A stretch of 64,000 bases of DNA from Purshia tridentata. Taxonomy: Eukaryota > Streptophyta > Magnoliopsida > Rosales > Rosaceae. A program made the position numbers and the translations under genes. The DNA is taken from contig QANT01003857.1 in NCBI GenBank assembly GCA_003254885.1, positions 62,001-126,000 of the forward strand, given 5' to 3'. The first letter of the stretch is position 1; each line of letters starts with the position of its first letter. The notes beneath the pieces were generated by a model, which saw only the letters and a list, made by a program, of their open reading frames with translations, made no database searches and was not told where the DNA came from. Shown piece after piece: positions 12,917-23,182 of the stretch.

Positions 12917-14256
12917 TCACTCACTTCCCCATTTTGTCACTACATTTTCTTTAGCGGAGACACTCCTGTAGGCTTCATTCTTAGAGCTATTACCAAAATC
13001 TGGTGATGTCTTCCCTAAGATTCTAGAAGTAACAAAAGCGAACCCATTTCTTGTCCCTCGCAAGGCATACAGCAATGGATTGAAGATGACAGCAAGCATC
13101 ACTTCTCCTTTTGCAATTATGAGATACTAAAAAAATGGAAGAATAAGATTATGAGAGAGTGAGTTAGAGTGATTGTGTGTCTAGTGTCTACATATTTACA
13201 GCACAATGGTATTGAGTTGAATTTAGCATCAGAACAAAGAAAGTGCTTACCATCACAATAATACCTAACACAGCAAGACTTGCTTGTTGTGCTTCTTGCC
13301 AGAAATGGTCACCATTGGACCATCCAAACCGTCCGCCCCACCCAAACCAACCCCCTCCACCAGAATTACTGCCTCCACCCACCTCCTCTCTTCTCTTAAT
13401 TTCTTTGTCCCATTTCTCAAATTCAATTTTCTTTCCACCGAGTGCACCTTCTAATGCTTTCCTAGCTTGCTCCTGGAACCATAGACATGGAAAAGTTCAC
13501 AGAATAATACTTATAAGATTCCTACTAATTCAACATACTTTACAGTATTTACTAATTCAAAGTTCACAACAATGCTTAAAGTTCCTAAAACTCGATTTCC
13601 ACGAGCACTTTAAAACACACAATTTCATATGTAGCACTCCACTCCCCATTCAACTGAGTAAGCAATCCTCAAACAGCACAAAGCAAAGATGGCAAAGAAG
13701 ACACAATACCACAGCTTGAAAAAAAATAAAAATTCACAAAATTGATACAACCTAAAGAAATGCTTTATAATTTGAACATCTTCTTAGCATACCACTCAAC
13801 CCCATCAAATCCTGGTTTGTTTTCCTCCATGTCTTCGACTATAGTGCAACTGAGACTAATTGCTCAATATGTCACAAATTGTTCAAACCCACATATTCAG
13901 CTGCCACATATGTAACTTGGGTTCTTTTATTTCATCTCTTTTGACAATTTAAAACATGGGTTTTGCATATCCAAGTAAAACAATAACTTGAAAGCCCCCG
14001 ATTGAACGCAGTACAACATAAAATGTGCAAAATACAAAACAAAAGGAGAGAGCTTAATTGAAATTGCGAATCGTAAGACCTCTCTGCGATTGTCTGAGAA
14101 AAGGCAAGAGAACCTGCCGTGGCACTTGACCTTGAGGAGAAAAGAAATCCAATCTCGGGTTGTTTCATCTTGAAGGGAACGAGTTGACAGGGGACGAGTT
14201 GAAGACAAGTGAAAGAGGGTTGGGGACGGCGCGCTTAGGTTAAGAACCAGCGCCAT
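12917..14256 (-). CDS. Predicted plastid glycine-rich membrane protein, function unknown
   Basis: Three coding exons (14256-14080, 13472-13251, 13126-12917) join in phase to 202 residues. The first ~45 residues are rich in Ser, Thr, Leu and Arg with few acids, as in chloroplast transit peptides. Residues about 58-90 form a charged, probably helical stretch (EQARKALEGALGGKK, then EKWDKEIKRREE). A Gly/Trp/Phe-rich linker (GGGGWFGWGGRFGW) follows, and then a hydrophobic region of about 35 residues (LAVLGIIVMYLIIAKGEVM onward) that would make one or two membrane passes, ending in a short polar tail. I believe similar unnamed proteins occur across plants but cannot name a family or function. The exon 1 donor could alternatively be 45 bases earlier in the same phase, so the residues just before EQAR are less certain. 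Confidence 0.8.
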
Positions 14257-14446
14257 GGCCTGCGCATTCACTCTCTGTTAGAAACTTAAGGATAGTAAAC
14301 GTTTCATTTCTGGTCAGAAGAATAGTAAACGGTTTTTTTTTTTTTTGGGCAGGAAAGGATAGTAAACGTTTGTTTGTTGTTTGTTGGCCAAAAAAATCAG
14401 CTAACAATTATTTTTTCTTTCTACTTATTTATTGTATAAGATATAA

Positions 14447-15378
14447 TTAGATAGGAATAATTAGAAATGGATCCAATTTTGAAGGGTCATTCGACTAAAA
14501 TCATATAGAAATTTAAATTAATACTTAAATCTAATTTTTTAAACTGAGATCCAAAAAATAGACCTTTTAAAATGTTGACTTATATTATTTTTTAAAATTA
14601 AGATAATCAATATAAATTAATTTTAAAAATTATAAAAGATAATATCTATTCAGACATTTTTAATTAAAATATTCAAGATTATTTAGTTTTATATTTTTTA
14701 ATTTGAAATAAATGATAATATCCATTTATATTATATAATAAAAAAATATATTAACTCATAAAAAATTATCAAATAAGTAAGAGAAAAAAAATTTTATATA
14801 TATATACATTTCAATTGTACCAATATTTGGGTTAGTATATATATATATATATATATTTATTCGAGCTGTTTCATTTCCTGAGTTTTGAAGGTAAATCCAT
14901 CTTTTCACTCTATCCCCTCTTAGGGTATAGAATGATTCGATAGAAGCGTTATGTTAGGGTTTAGCTCTGAGATTTTGGGTGAAGCTCAAAATTCTGGAGC
15001 TAAACCATAACATAAAAGCCGATAAACCAGAGCCGATCGATTGATTGGTACAATTGAAATGTATTTACAAACCAGAGTCAATCATTCGTTTGCTACAGTT
15101 AAATCTCATAATTAATTATAAGATAATATGATAATATTAATTAGGATATATAATATAATATTATAATATTAAAGTAATATACAATTAGAATAATATTATG
15201 ATAATACTAGGATAATATTAAGATTTACATATCATTAGTTTTAGGATAATATTACAAATTTTCTAAATATATTAAAAATATTTAAATAATATTTTTGGAC
15301 CTTATTCAAAAATAAAAAAATATTAAAGTATTAGTCTAAGAGAAGAGAAAAAATTGCACTGACTTATAAATTACCCAA
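14447..15378. repeat. Dispersed ~0.93 kb repeat with palindromic core, copy 1
   Basis: This stretch aligns end to end with 48945-49863, roughly 85% identical by eye, and the similarity stops abruptly at both ends. It is very AT-rich and shows no ORF. Its middle is a nested inverted repeat: a 20-base outer arm (ACATTTCAATTGTACCAATA at about 14806, complement at about 15043-15065) and an inner arm (TTATGTTAGGGTTTAGCTC at about 14950, complement near 14998-15016). This is consistent with a non-autonomous DNA or foldback element; superfamily unknown. Confidence 0.75.
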
Positions 15379-15545
15379 TTAGATAAGATAAATGATTTAG
15401 TTTTGAGAGGCCGGAGCCTTGTAGAAGCTTAGGCCCTTGGGCCTTGTAGAACCTTGCTTAGGCCCAAACAGCATGATGCTAAGTCTATGCGACTTATGAC
15501 TGAGTGCATTAGCTATGAAATCTAATTCTAATTGGATAAAAAAAG

Positions 15546-15659
15546 CTACCTAATTAAATTTGTCACACCTGCTTAAATTACTACCTAATTAAGTTTGTCA
15601 CACCTGGTCCTCGCATAAAAAAAGCTTAAATTACTACCTAATTAAATTTGTCACACCTG
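15546..15659. repeat. Three spaced copies of a 26-base motif
   Basis: The motif CTACCTAATTAARTTTGTCA followed by CACCTG occurs at 15546-15571, 15581-15606 and 15634-15659, all in the same direction. No coding or known-element context; probably local duplication. Confidence 0.8.
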
Positions 15660-15749
15660 CTTTTTATTCAATATTTCTTCGTCATCGGGTGTTCATAAGA
15701 CTAAGTTGTACATATTTCCCACAACAAAGAGAAAAATGAATTTTGTTTG

Positions 15750-16092
15750 TGAAGGAATCTAGGCATCTATCCCAAAACCAATTGGCCATAGGAGGAGTAG
15801 CCCAAACCCTTATAAACCACTAGCAAGGCCCTCACATTCTTCAATGTGGGATATCTCTCAACACGCCCCCGCACGTGTGGCATCATTTCAAGCCTAACAC
15901 GTGGATAATTTATATTGGGTGACGTGGGAGCACGTGTGGCCGTTTAGGCACATCACGTGTATAACCTGCTCTGATACCATGAAGGAATCTAGGCATCCAT
16001 CCCAAAACCAATTGGCCATAGGAGGAGTAGCCCAAACCCTTATAAACCACTAGCAAGGCCCTCACATCTTCAATGTGAGATATCTTTCAACA
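15750..16092 (-). mobile_element. TRIM (non-autonomous LTR) element, whole
   Basis: A 343 bp fossil of a terminal-repeat retrotransposon in miniature. Direct terminal repeats of about 113 bp lie at 15750-15863 and 15980-16092, about 97% identical. On the minus strand each begins TGTTGA and ends TTCA. The 12-base primer-binding site TGGTATCAGAGC, complementary to initiator tRNA-Met, lies at 15979-15968 directly inside the 5' repeat, and a G-rich polypurine tract precedes the other repeat. A perfect 5-base target-site duplication GTTTG flanks it (15745-15749 and 16093-16097). There is no coding capacity, as expected for TRIMs. The repeat divergence suggests insertion of order one to a few million years ago (inference). 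Confidence 0.92.
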
Positions 16093-16097
16093 GTTTG

Positions 16098-17140
16098 GAC
16101 CATTACTGTTGTCCTATTCTGCTATAATTTTCCCTACTTAGTTATAGTTTCAATGAAGGCCTTAAAGTCAAGAACAAAAAAGTGATTGACACCGTCCGAT
16201 TCAAATAATTTTCAACAGAAGTTGTACTTGTAATCAACAATTACACATTAAATTAAACATGTTGAGGTATTTTCCAAAAATATTCATGATACACAACATG
16301 CAGTCGTTTCCTTTTACAAGATGAAATCTATATGCCATTTTTGTACATGATCCTTGTATTTTGGTTTCACATATTTTACATAATTTGCCCTCCATTTGGG
16401 TGCTAGGCATCAACAAGAGAGCTAATCTCGAGTATCGTTGAATTTGTGGAGTGCATTATAAGTGATCCACTTTTCAGATCTAATTTGATTATACTATAGT
16501 GCTACTCACATAAAGAGAGGTAGGTGGTATGTAACAAAACATGGTCAAAATGAAAATCTGATCGATAATTGCAAGTACTTTCTCCACCCTTCGATCAAGC
16601 GACAACGTTCAATTATTCTACAGTAGTTGACCAAACCCACCAATTTCTTATCCAACGGTCGAAAGTCAAAACAAGAAATCATATTTTTCTTACCAAATTT
16701 GCCCTTACCTTCTCCTGAACGTAGATTCTCATTTGTAAGAGATCCGGTGTTGTGGCCAGGGCAATACTGTAATCACAGCGTAATTCAATCGAATCAGCCG
16801 CTTTGTTTCTGTAGCCGGCTGAAGACAAGAATTTTCATTTATGTTCACCACTTTATCTTTATCTTTAATTTGAAAAGTGAAAACAAAAAGAAGAAGAAAC
16901 AGTAGCCAGCCAACTTTCAAGAATGACATATTTACCCCGAACTTTTTACCCCATAACAGCGGTGAGGATTACATTCATAAGGGCAATTTCGTCCTTTGAA
17001 CAACGGACGTTGCAGAGTGGGAGGAAGAAAGAGGTATTTTTCCTATTTTACCTCAACAGCTCAGTGGATAAGAGCTATGGGCGTTACTGCATTTTCACAA
17101 AAACATAAACACAAAAGGGACATTTTCGTCATTTCAGCAC
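16098..17140. other. Intergenic and promoter region upstream of the SWIB gene
   Basis: No gene supported. The right half is less AT-rich and directly precedes the predicted TATA box of the SWIB gene, so it probably includes its promoter. Confidence 0.4.
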
Positions 17141-17147
17141 TATAAAG
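17141..17147 (+). promoter_or_regulatory. TATA-box candidate for the SWIB gene
   Basis: TATAAAG sits 150 bases before the ATG at 17298 and is followed by a long GA-rich leader (about 17150-17265), a composition often found in plant 5' untranslated regions. Motif and spacing only. Confidence 0.5.
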
Positions 17148-17297
17148 AGAGAAAGGTTGAGAGTAGAGAGAGACAGAGAGAGGAAGAGAGAGACAGAGAG
17201 AGACAGAGAGAGCAGGGACTGAGATAGAGATAGAGATAGAGAGAGAGAGAGTGAGCGAGAGGGGTGTCCGTTTATTCTGTTAATAATATATGTAGGT

Positions 17298-19709
17298 ATG
17301 ACGACGATGGTGTCGGACCAAGAAATAGCGGAAGGGGTGGAGACTGTGCTCCGTCAGTCGGGGCCTAACGACGTGACCTCCGTAAACGGCGTCGTTCAGC
17401 AGCTAGAGGCCAAGCTAGGGTTAAACCTATCCCACAAGGCTGCCTTCATTCGGGACCAGATCAGCTTCCTCCTCCGCCCCTACGCCCAACCCCAACCCCA
17501 ACCCCAACCGCCAAAAGACCATTTTGCACTCCACCCCAACCTTAACCCCCACCACCACCACCACCACCACCCTCATCAATTCCTCCCCCAACAATTCCCT
17601 CCCCATTTTGCCCTCCACAGCTACCAGCCGCCGCCTCAGCAGCTACGGCCTCAGGTTCAGCCACCGCAGCGGCAGCCGCAGCCGCCGCAGCAGCCCACTG
17701 CCAAGCCCGAGGTCTTTGCCCAAAATGCCCCTCTGCCTTCAGTGGCCCCCGAAACGGCCAAAGAGAGGTTTGCTCTTTTTTTTTAATTTTCTTTAACATT
17801 TCAAATCAGAAATGGTGGTTTTTTAAGGTTTTGTTTTCGTTTACATTGCAAAGATTTGTACTTTGTTCCTGTTTCCTTCTAAATTGCATATTTTTATTGC
17901 TAGTGCTCGTTTTGGTATTTCAATTAGTTGTTTGGTTTTTTTTGGTTAATTCTGATGAGTTTCCTTTTTGGGTAAAATAAGGTCAAAACTGGAGGTGTGC
18001 CTTTGTGTGTGGATGAGAAATTTGAAAATTGTTTATATCAAATGTGGAAACAAGCATATGGAAACTGGCGTTTAAACCGTCTTTATTATTCTATTGGAAA
18101 AGTTCTAACCTTGTTGCTATCGTATCATTCTTCATGTAATAGTCAAACTCTTATTGTTTGTCCCAACTCCCAAAATATGAAATACAAACTATTATGGGTC
18201 AACATCTATTTACTTAATGATGTGTTCTCGCTCTAATTAAAGAAAGCTCGACTTTGTTTCGTTTTCACTGAATGCAACAGTAAAGAGTCTCAATCATTCT
18301 TAAAGAGCTGGTTTAGCATTGTCGGTTGAGCTGGGAATTAATATTTTTGCATAACTTTGGAGGATTATGCGGGCGCTTAAATTTTAATTATGTTACATTC
18401 TTCTTCTTTGTTAAAACTTTAATAGGTAGTTTTCTCTGTCTTGGGAATTAACTAGTTGGATAGCAGCATTATCCTTTCATTCACCCATTGGACATAGCTT
18501 TATCTTATTATCTTGTTGTTTGATAGTTGTAAGTAATCTATTGGGATTCACTGCTTTATTTGATGTTGCAATTTTGAAAATCTAATTTTGGTGAATGACA
18601 TGGCATGTTTGTGCCCGTCATATTTTTATTGCAGTGCTCCGACTACTGGAACCAAAAGAAGAGGTGGGCCAGGGGGTCTAAATAAAGTCTGTGGTGTTTC
18701 ACCTGAGCTTCAGGCTGTTGTTGGTGAACCAGCCTTGCCAAGGACTGAGGTTATTGTTCCCAAATCAACCAAGATCCTCTTATTGTGCTAACTTATTACG
18801 TCCATGGATGTGGTTGAAATGATTCCTAGGAAATTTGTAATATGTGTTTGTGTAAGTACTAAATTTATTGTGCTGATTTCAGATTGTGAAGCAGCTTTGG
18901 GCATACATAAGGAAACACAACCTCCAAGATCCAAGTAACAAGAGAAAAATAATTTGTGACGATGCCTTGCGCGTGGTATTTGAGACAGACTGCACTGACA
19001 TGTTCAAGATGAATAAGCTACTAGCTAAACATATTATACCCCTTGGACCTAACAGTATGTAACTGTTGTGCAAATTGCATTGCAATTTGTTTCATGATGT
19101 CTTTGATTAAATTAATAATCTTTCTCCTGTATATATGCAGAGGAGTCAAGTCAAGCTAAACGAGTGAAGTTAGATGTTGAGTCTACAACTGATAGTACTG
19201 AACCTGGTTCCTCTTCTGTCATAATATCTGAAGCACTAGCAAAGTTTTTGGGTTTTGGAGGAAGGGAGATGCTCCAATCTGAGGCAATAAGACTTGTTTG
19301 GGAATATGTAAAGGTTAACCATTTGGAGGTAGGTATCCACGTGCACAAGTTTGTACCTTCTCTCTCATATAGATCTTAGATGATTATTTATTGGGGTCAT
19401 TATATTTTTCTCCATTATTCCATCATCAATCACAAGTTGGACTGATTTCTTCTAAATAAATGCTATCTTTTTCCCCACTCCTTAATACTTTTTTAAGAGC
19501 TACCTTGCTTGGTTTGAGGTTTTTTTTAACATCATAGTGCATTTGGAAATAAGACTTATGGTGCTTTGCTTGTATTTTTGTAGGATCCGTTAAATTCTAT
19601 GGTGATATTATGTGATGCAAAGCTCAATGAACTTCTTGGATGTGAAAGCATTTCTGCATTGGGTATTGAAGGGATGTTAGCTCAATATCATTTGTTCAAA
19701 CGGTCATGA
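17298..19709 (+). CDS. DEK_C and double SWIB/MDM2 domain protein (UAF30/BAF60b-like)
   Basis: Five coding exons (17298-17767, 18635-18749, 18883-19054, 19141-19328, 19584-19709) join in phase to 356 residues. Residues about 5-60 form a DEK C-terminal domain (SDQEIAEGVETVLRQSG, VVQQLEAKLGLNLS), a DNA-binding helical bundle. Residues 63-155 are low-complexity: repeated Pro-Gln, an eight-His run, then Gln/Pro-rich sequence. Two SWIB domains follow: one in exons 2-3 (GVSPELQAVVG to LAKHIIPL) and one in exons 4-5 (ISEALAKFLGFGGREM to MLAQYHLFKRS), separated by a basic AKRVKLD stretch that may be a nuclear signal. The family resembles yeast UAF30/Spp27 and BAF60b subunits, linked to rDNA transcription or chromatin remodelling; the exact complex in plants is not shown by sequence. 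Likely Arabidopsis counterpart At4g22360. Confidence 0.9.
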
Positions 19710-20861
19710 TTTATGGTAGTGTTTACTGGTTAGAATTCCATTTGTTAATCATTCTTGTTTCTTTCTTTACCTGAAAACAAAAATGTTTGGGTTTAACTTA
19801 ACTTTGTCCTATAAATAGTCTTCATTTTGCTATAGCATATTTTACCTATCTAGCCTGCTGCCCCAATCCAAGACCACAAAGCACTATCAAAACAGTAAAC
19901 AATATAAAGTAATCTTGGCACTGTCAGCTTATTGTCTATGTAAACAACCCAAACTAACTGTCTTGCCTACTTGGTCTGCTCTCTCTTTCCAGTTTATTAG
20001 ATTAGTTTATATAACTGTCACTGTTGATTTGCTTTTGTAAAAGCTTATTTACTGCTGCTGATGTGCTTTTTAACAATTTAGTTTTTCAGCTTATTTCCTG
20101 ATTTGTCCTAAACAAGGTCTGTTTTATTATGTTGCAGGTGCATGGGACCTTTGCCATCTGGTCTCTTCTGATGGCAGAAAAGATAGGGAAGAACCTTTAA
20201 TTTTCTTTATTTATTTTTTAGTGTATTGACGTGGTTAGGTGATATGCTTATTTACATGTCTTGGTTATTTTGTATTTAGACTCGCTATGTATTTTCTATG
20301 GGCTCTTGGTTTATGCCATTTCTCAGGGTCTAGTTTTTTAGTTATCTTCTCGTAACCTTAAAACTGTGACAGAATGATATATGCTCTGTACAGCCTGGAA
20401 GGACCGTTGTTGTATTTTGATAGATGGCAGAAAGTGTTAGTCCTAACTACAACTTGTGTATCTTCTTACATCTAACTACGGCTGGGCTTCCTTTATTTGC
20501 TTTCTCAGATATTATATATTTGCAGACATTTTAAATTTGTCCAACTACTGGATAAGAAAGAAAAAAATCCTGTGTTCCATCATATGCACTGCTCCCTGCT
20601 CACCATGGCGTGGTGGCCGGAAAGTGTGAATGCAAGGGTTTCAGTTTCACTACCAGTACTGTCCTTGTAGAATGATAGTCAAACTTATCCCATACTTGAA
20701 GAAACGACATGGTTAACCATGCTTGGTCTACAACTCCATCTCATTTGTGCACTTTTTCTTATCAACCTTACCATATGCCCATCACACGGTTGAGAATGAA
20801 TTGCATATTGCTTATTTACATAAAAAATATTACAGAAAATCAGAGCCCTTTGGGTGAAGGC
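19710..20861. other. Convergent 3' regions of the SWIB and NTF2-like genes
   Basis: The two genes face each other here. The tract holds their 3' untranslated regions; an AG acceptor at about 20137 (TGTTGCAG) suggests an intron in the SWIB 3'UTR. No other coding sequence is recognised. Confidence 0.45.
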
Positions 20862-22055
20862 TTAATGCCAGAGGAGCTTCAAAACGATTATGAAGACAAC
20901 CTTGATGAACACAAAGAGGAAAATCCACACAACATTGTTTATATTGCCCTTGAACACTGCATTAGAACCCATCTTATCCATTAGAGCCGTCATAATTCCC
21001 ATCATTTTCTGCACAAGAAACACAATATGAGACATATTTCTAAGGTCTCTGTACCCAAAACTAACAGAAAAAGAAACAAGAACTTACCAGTCTAAGGGGT
21101 TCAATATGGAGGAGTGGTTCCATGAACATCTCCACATTTCTGAAAAGAAAACATATATGTGTTATTTGATAGAAGGGTAAATCCAAACAAAGTGAGAGGC
21201 AGAGGGAGTAGTAGGAAAACTTGAAGTGTACCTTATTATGACCTTCCCCTTATAGACTTGGCATATATAGAAGCTAAAACCCTTTCCCAGAGGCACATGC
21301 GTTTTGTTCCACTCTGCAAATTTAGATAAAGTAGTCGACAATCGACAATCGACATGGATGGAGATGGAGGAGAGTTATATGAAGAAGCTACAACTCTACG
21401 CATTCTGAAGACAAATTAAAAGGGTTCCATTATCCATACCTAAGCTCCATTGAATACCCACATTCATTCCATCATGCAATGTGGGTCGTACCACAAATTC
21501 AATGTTATTTCCCAAACTACGGATTAGATAAGAGAAAAAATCCAACACTTGCTGCAACAGAAATTGAAGTACCATATATGGAATGTAACGGATCCTTTGA
21601 ATCTTAATTGTTTAACATAACATTAAAATGAAATAAATAGATAGATATACCTTTTTCCCTTGGAGGGGTTGGATAACTGAGAACAAGTTGCAGACACATT
21701 GGCATTCATCTCCTATTATCTCGGACAATTCGCGAATATTTTTGTTCTTGATGGCAGTGTAAAGTCTGAGAACTGTTTCCAGAGCTCGCGGATCCTCCGG
21801 ATTATCCCCAGCTGCTTCTGAGTTTGTTTTAGCATTGAATGGCACTACCAACAACCCTCTGTCTCTGTCTCTGTCTCTGTGCCTGGAAGAGAAGCTTGTG
21901 TGAATCTTTACATTAGCTGTTTTCTTTGAATTTTTATAAAGGGTAGGACTAATATGTGTGTTTCTTGACTGATGAGAGATGAATTGAAGGGAATGTGAGA
22001 TTTGTGTAATGCTGTATAAGGTATTGGCGCTGGTAGGGAAAGACACCAAAGCCAT
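20862..22055 (-). CDS. Plastid-targeted NTF2-like family protein
   Basis: Five coding exons (22055-21651, 21551-21440, 21313-21232, 21139-21088, 21008-20862) join to 265 residues. The N-terminal ~75 residues are Ser/Thr/Asn-rich and basic, including a HRDRDRDRG stretch, as in a plastid transit peptide. The NTF2/SnoaL-like fold starts near ALETVLRLYTAIKNKNI (about 92) and continues through DECQCVCNLFSVIQPLQGKK, then LDFFSYLIRSLGNNIEFVV, WNKTHVPLGKGFSFYICQVY and IIRNVEMFMEPLLHIEPL. The C-terminus (VVWIFLFVFIKVVFIIVLKL) is a membrane segment close to the end. It resembles the Arabidopsis nuclear transport factor 2 family protein At1g71480. This fold commonly binds small molecules; ligand and role are unknown. 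The gene is divergent from EMC3, with about 1.1 kb between start codons. Confidence 0.87.
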
Positions 22056-23182
22056 ATGATATGATGATCAAAGTTGTAATGTAGTAAGACACCAAACCCA
22101 TAAGATACCAGAACCCAATAGTTAATACAAGATTCCTGAGTAGTACGTTATGTAAAGGAATGAATGAAGCAACGTACTAGCAAGTTAAGCATCTTTCTCA
22201 ACGACAACTAGACGCCTTGTTTCTTCTCTGCATTTCTGGACTTGTAAACAAAACTTCCTATCATGAAAGTATTCTATGATCTCTTTCTCTCATCAGGAGA
22301 ATTAGCACAAATACTTGTTACATGAAATGGTGGCGGCCAAAAATGCTTAACAAGGAGTTACTTTTTCAAAAAACACTTTCAAGTCCTTTTATATAAACTA
22401 CTTTAACATTTTTGTAAAAGTATATTTGTACTTCATAATAGAATCACTTCCAATAAAAATATTAAGTAAAATCGCTTTCAATATAAGTAAAATCAAAATT
22501 AACAAACCAAACCTATTTTCTAATCAGTAAAATCAACTAACTTAAGTTATAGTATAATCTCAAACAAAGTTGAAAACAAAAAAGAGAACACCTAGACATC
22601 ATTCCATCCACAAAATTTCAAAAAAATCATACATAATCTTCTTAAACAGACAATCGATTCACAAACCTAACCTAAAATATTAGAATGAACCAAAAAATTT
22701 ACAACCTACTATAATTAAATCAATCAGATGATTGCGCAATTTCAAACAAAATATAGAAAATATACAATAACATACGGTATGATACCGAAGAAGCAAGACA
22801 ACTGAAATGAAGCAATAGCAGCTATCAAAAATAGAATTGAATCATAAGTAGAAGAAGATCGCAATTAACGTAATCAACAACGACCGCAACGAAGAAAATT
22901 GAATGAAGAAGCTCACTAACAAAAACCGGAAGAGGTAGGCATTGGGTTGGGTTGGGTCTATCTGTCTTAGTGGGCCAGCACGCGAAATCCAACATTTCTA
23001 AAAGACCAAAATAGCCTTCACCTTTTCTAGAAAGACATGGATGTCCGTCGTCTTTGGTCTTATGCTACATGAACCGGATGAAAGCGTAGTAAAACAATCA
23101 GTCGAGGGAGAGAGCAGAGACCCAAAACGATCCAAAGACTGTCGTTTTGCTTTGACCCTCTGACGGCCTGTGAGGTCCAACA
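22056..23182. promoter_or_regulatory. Shared upstream region of the divergent NTF2-like and EMC3 genes
   Basis: The two start codons point away from each other across this tract. The middle (about 22340-22760) is AT-rich and looks like an eroded repeat; the segments near each ATG are probably leaders and promoters. No TATA box stands out. Confidence 0.4.

Noticed and set aside
17056-17080. tRNA-like A box (CAGCTCAGTGGATAAGAGC)
   Set aside because: The segment matches the D-arm of a tRNA, but no GGTTCGA-type B box or acceptor stem follows at the right distance, so no tRNA gene is called.
17542-17799. Ala/Gly-rich frame on the minus strand and a second plus frame over the SWIB exon 1
   Set aside because: Both are shadows of the Pro/Gln/His repeat region of the SWIB gene.
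22340-22760. AT-rich tract between the NTF2-like and EMC3 genes that resembles a MITE
   Set aside because: No paired inverted ends or target duplication could be located.
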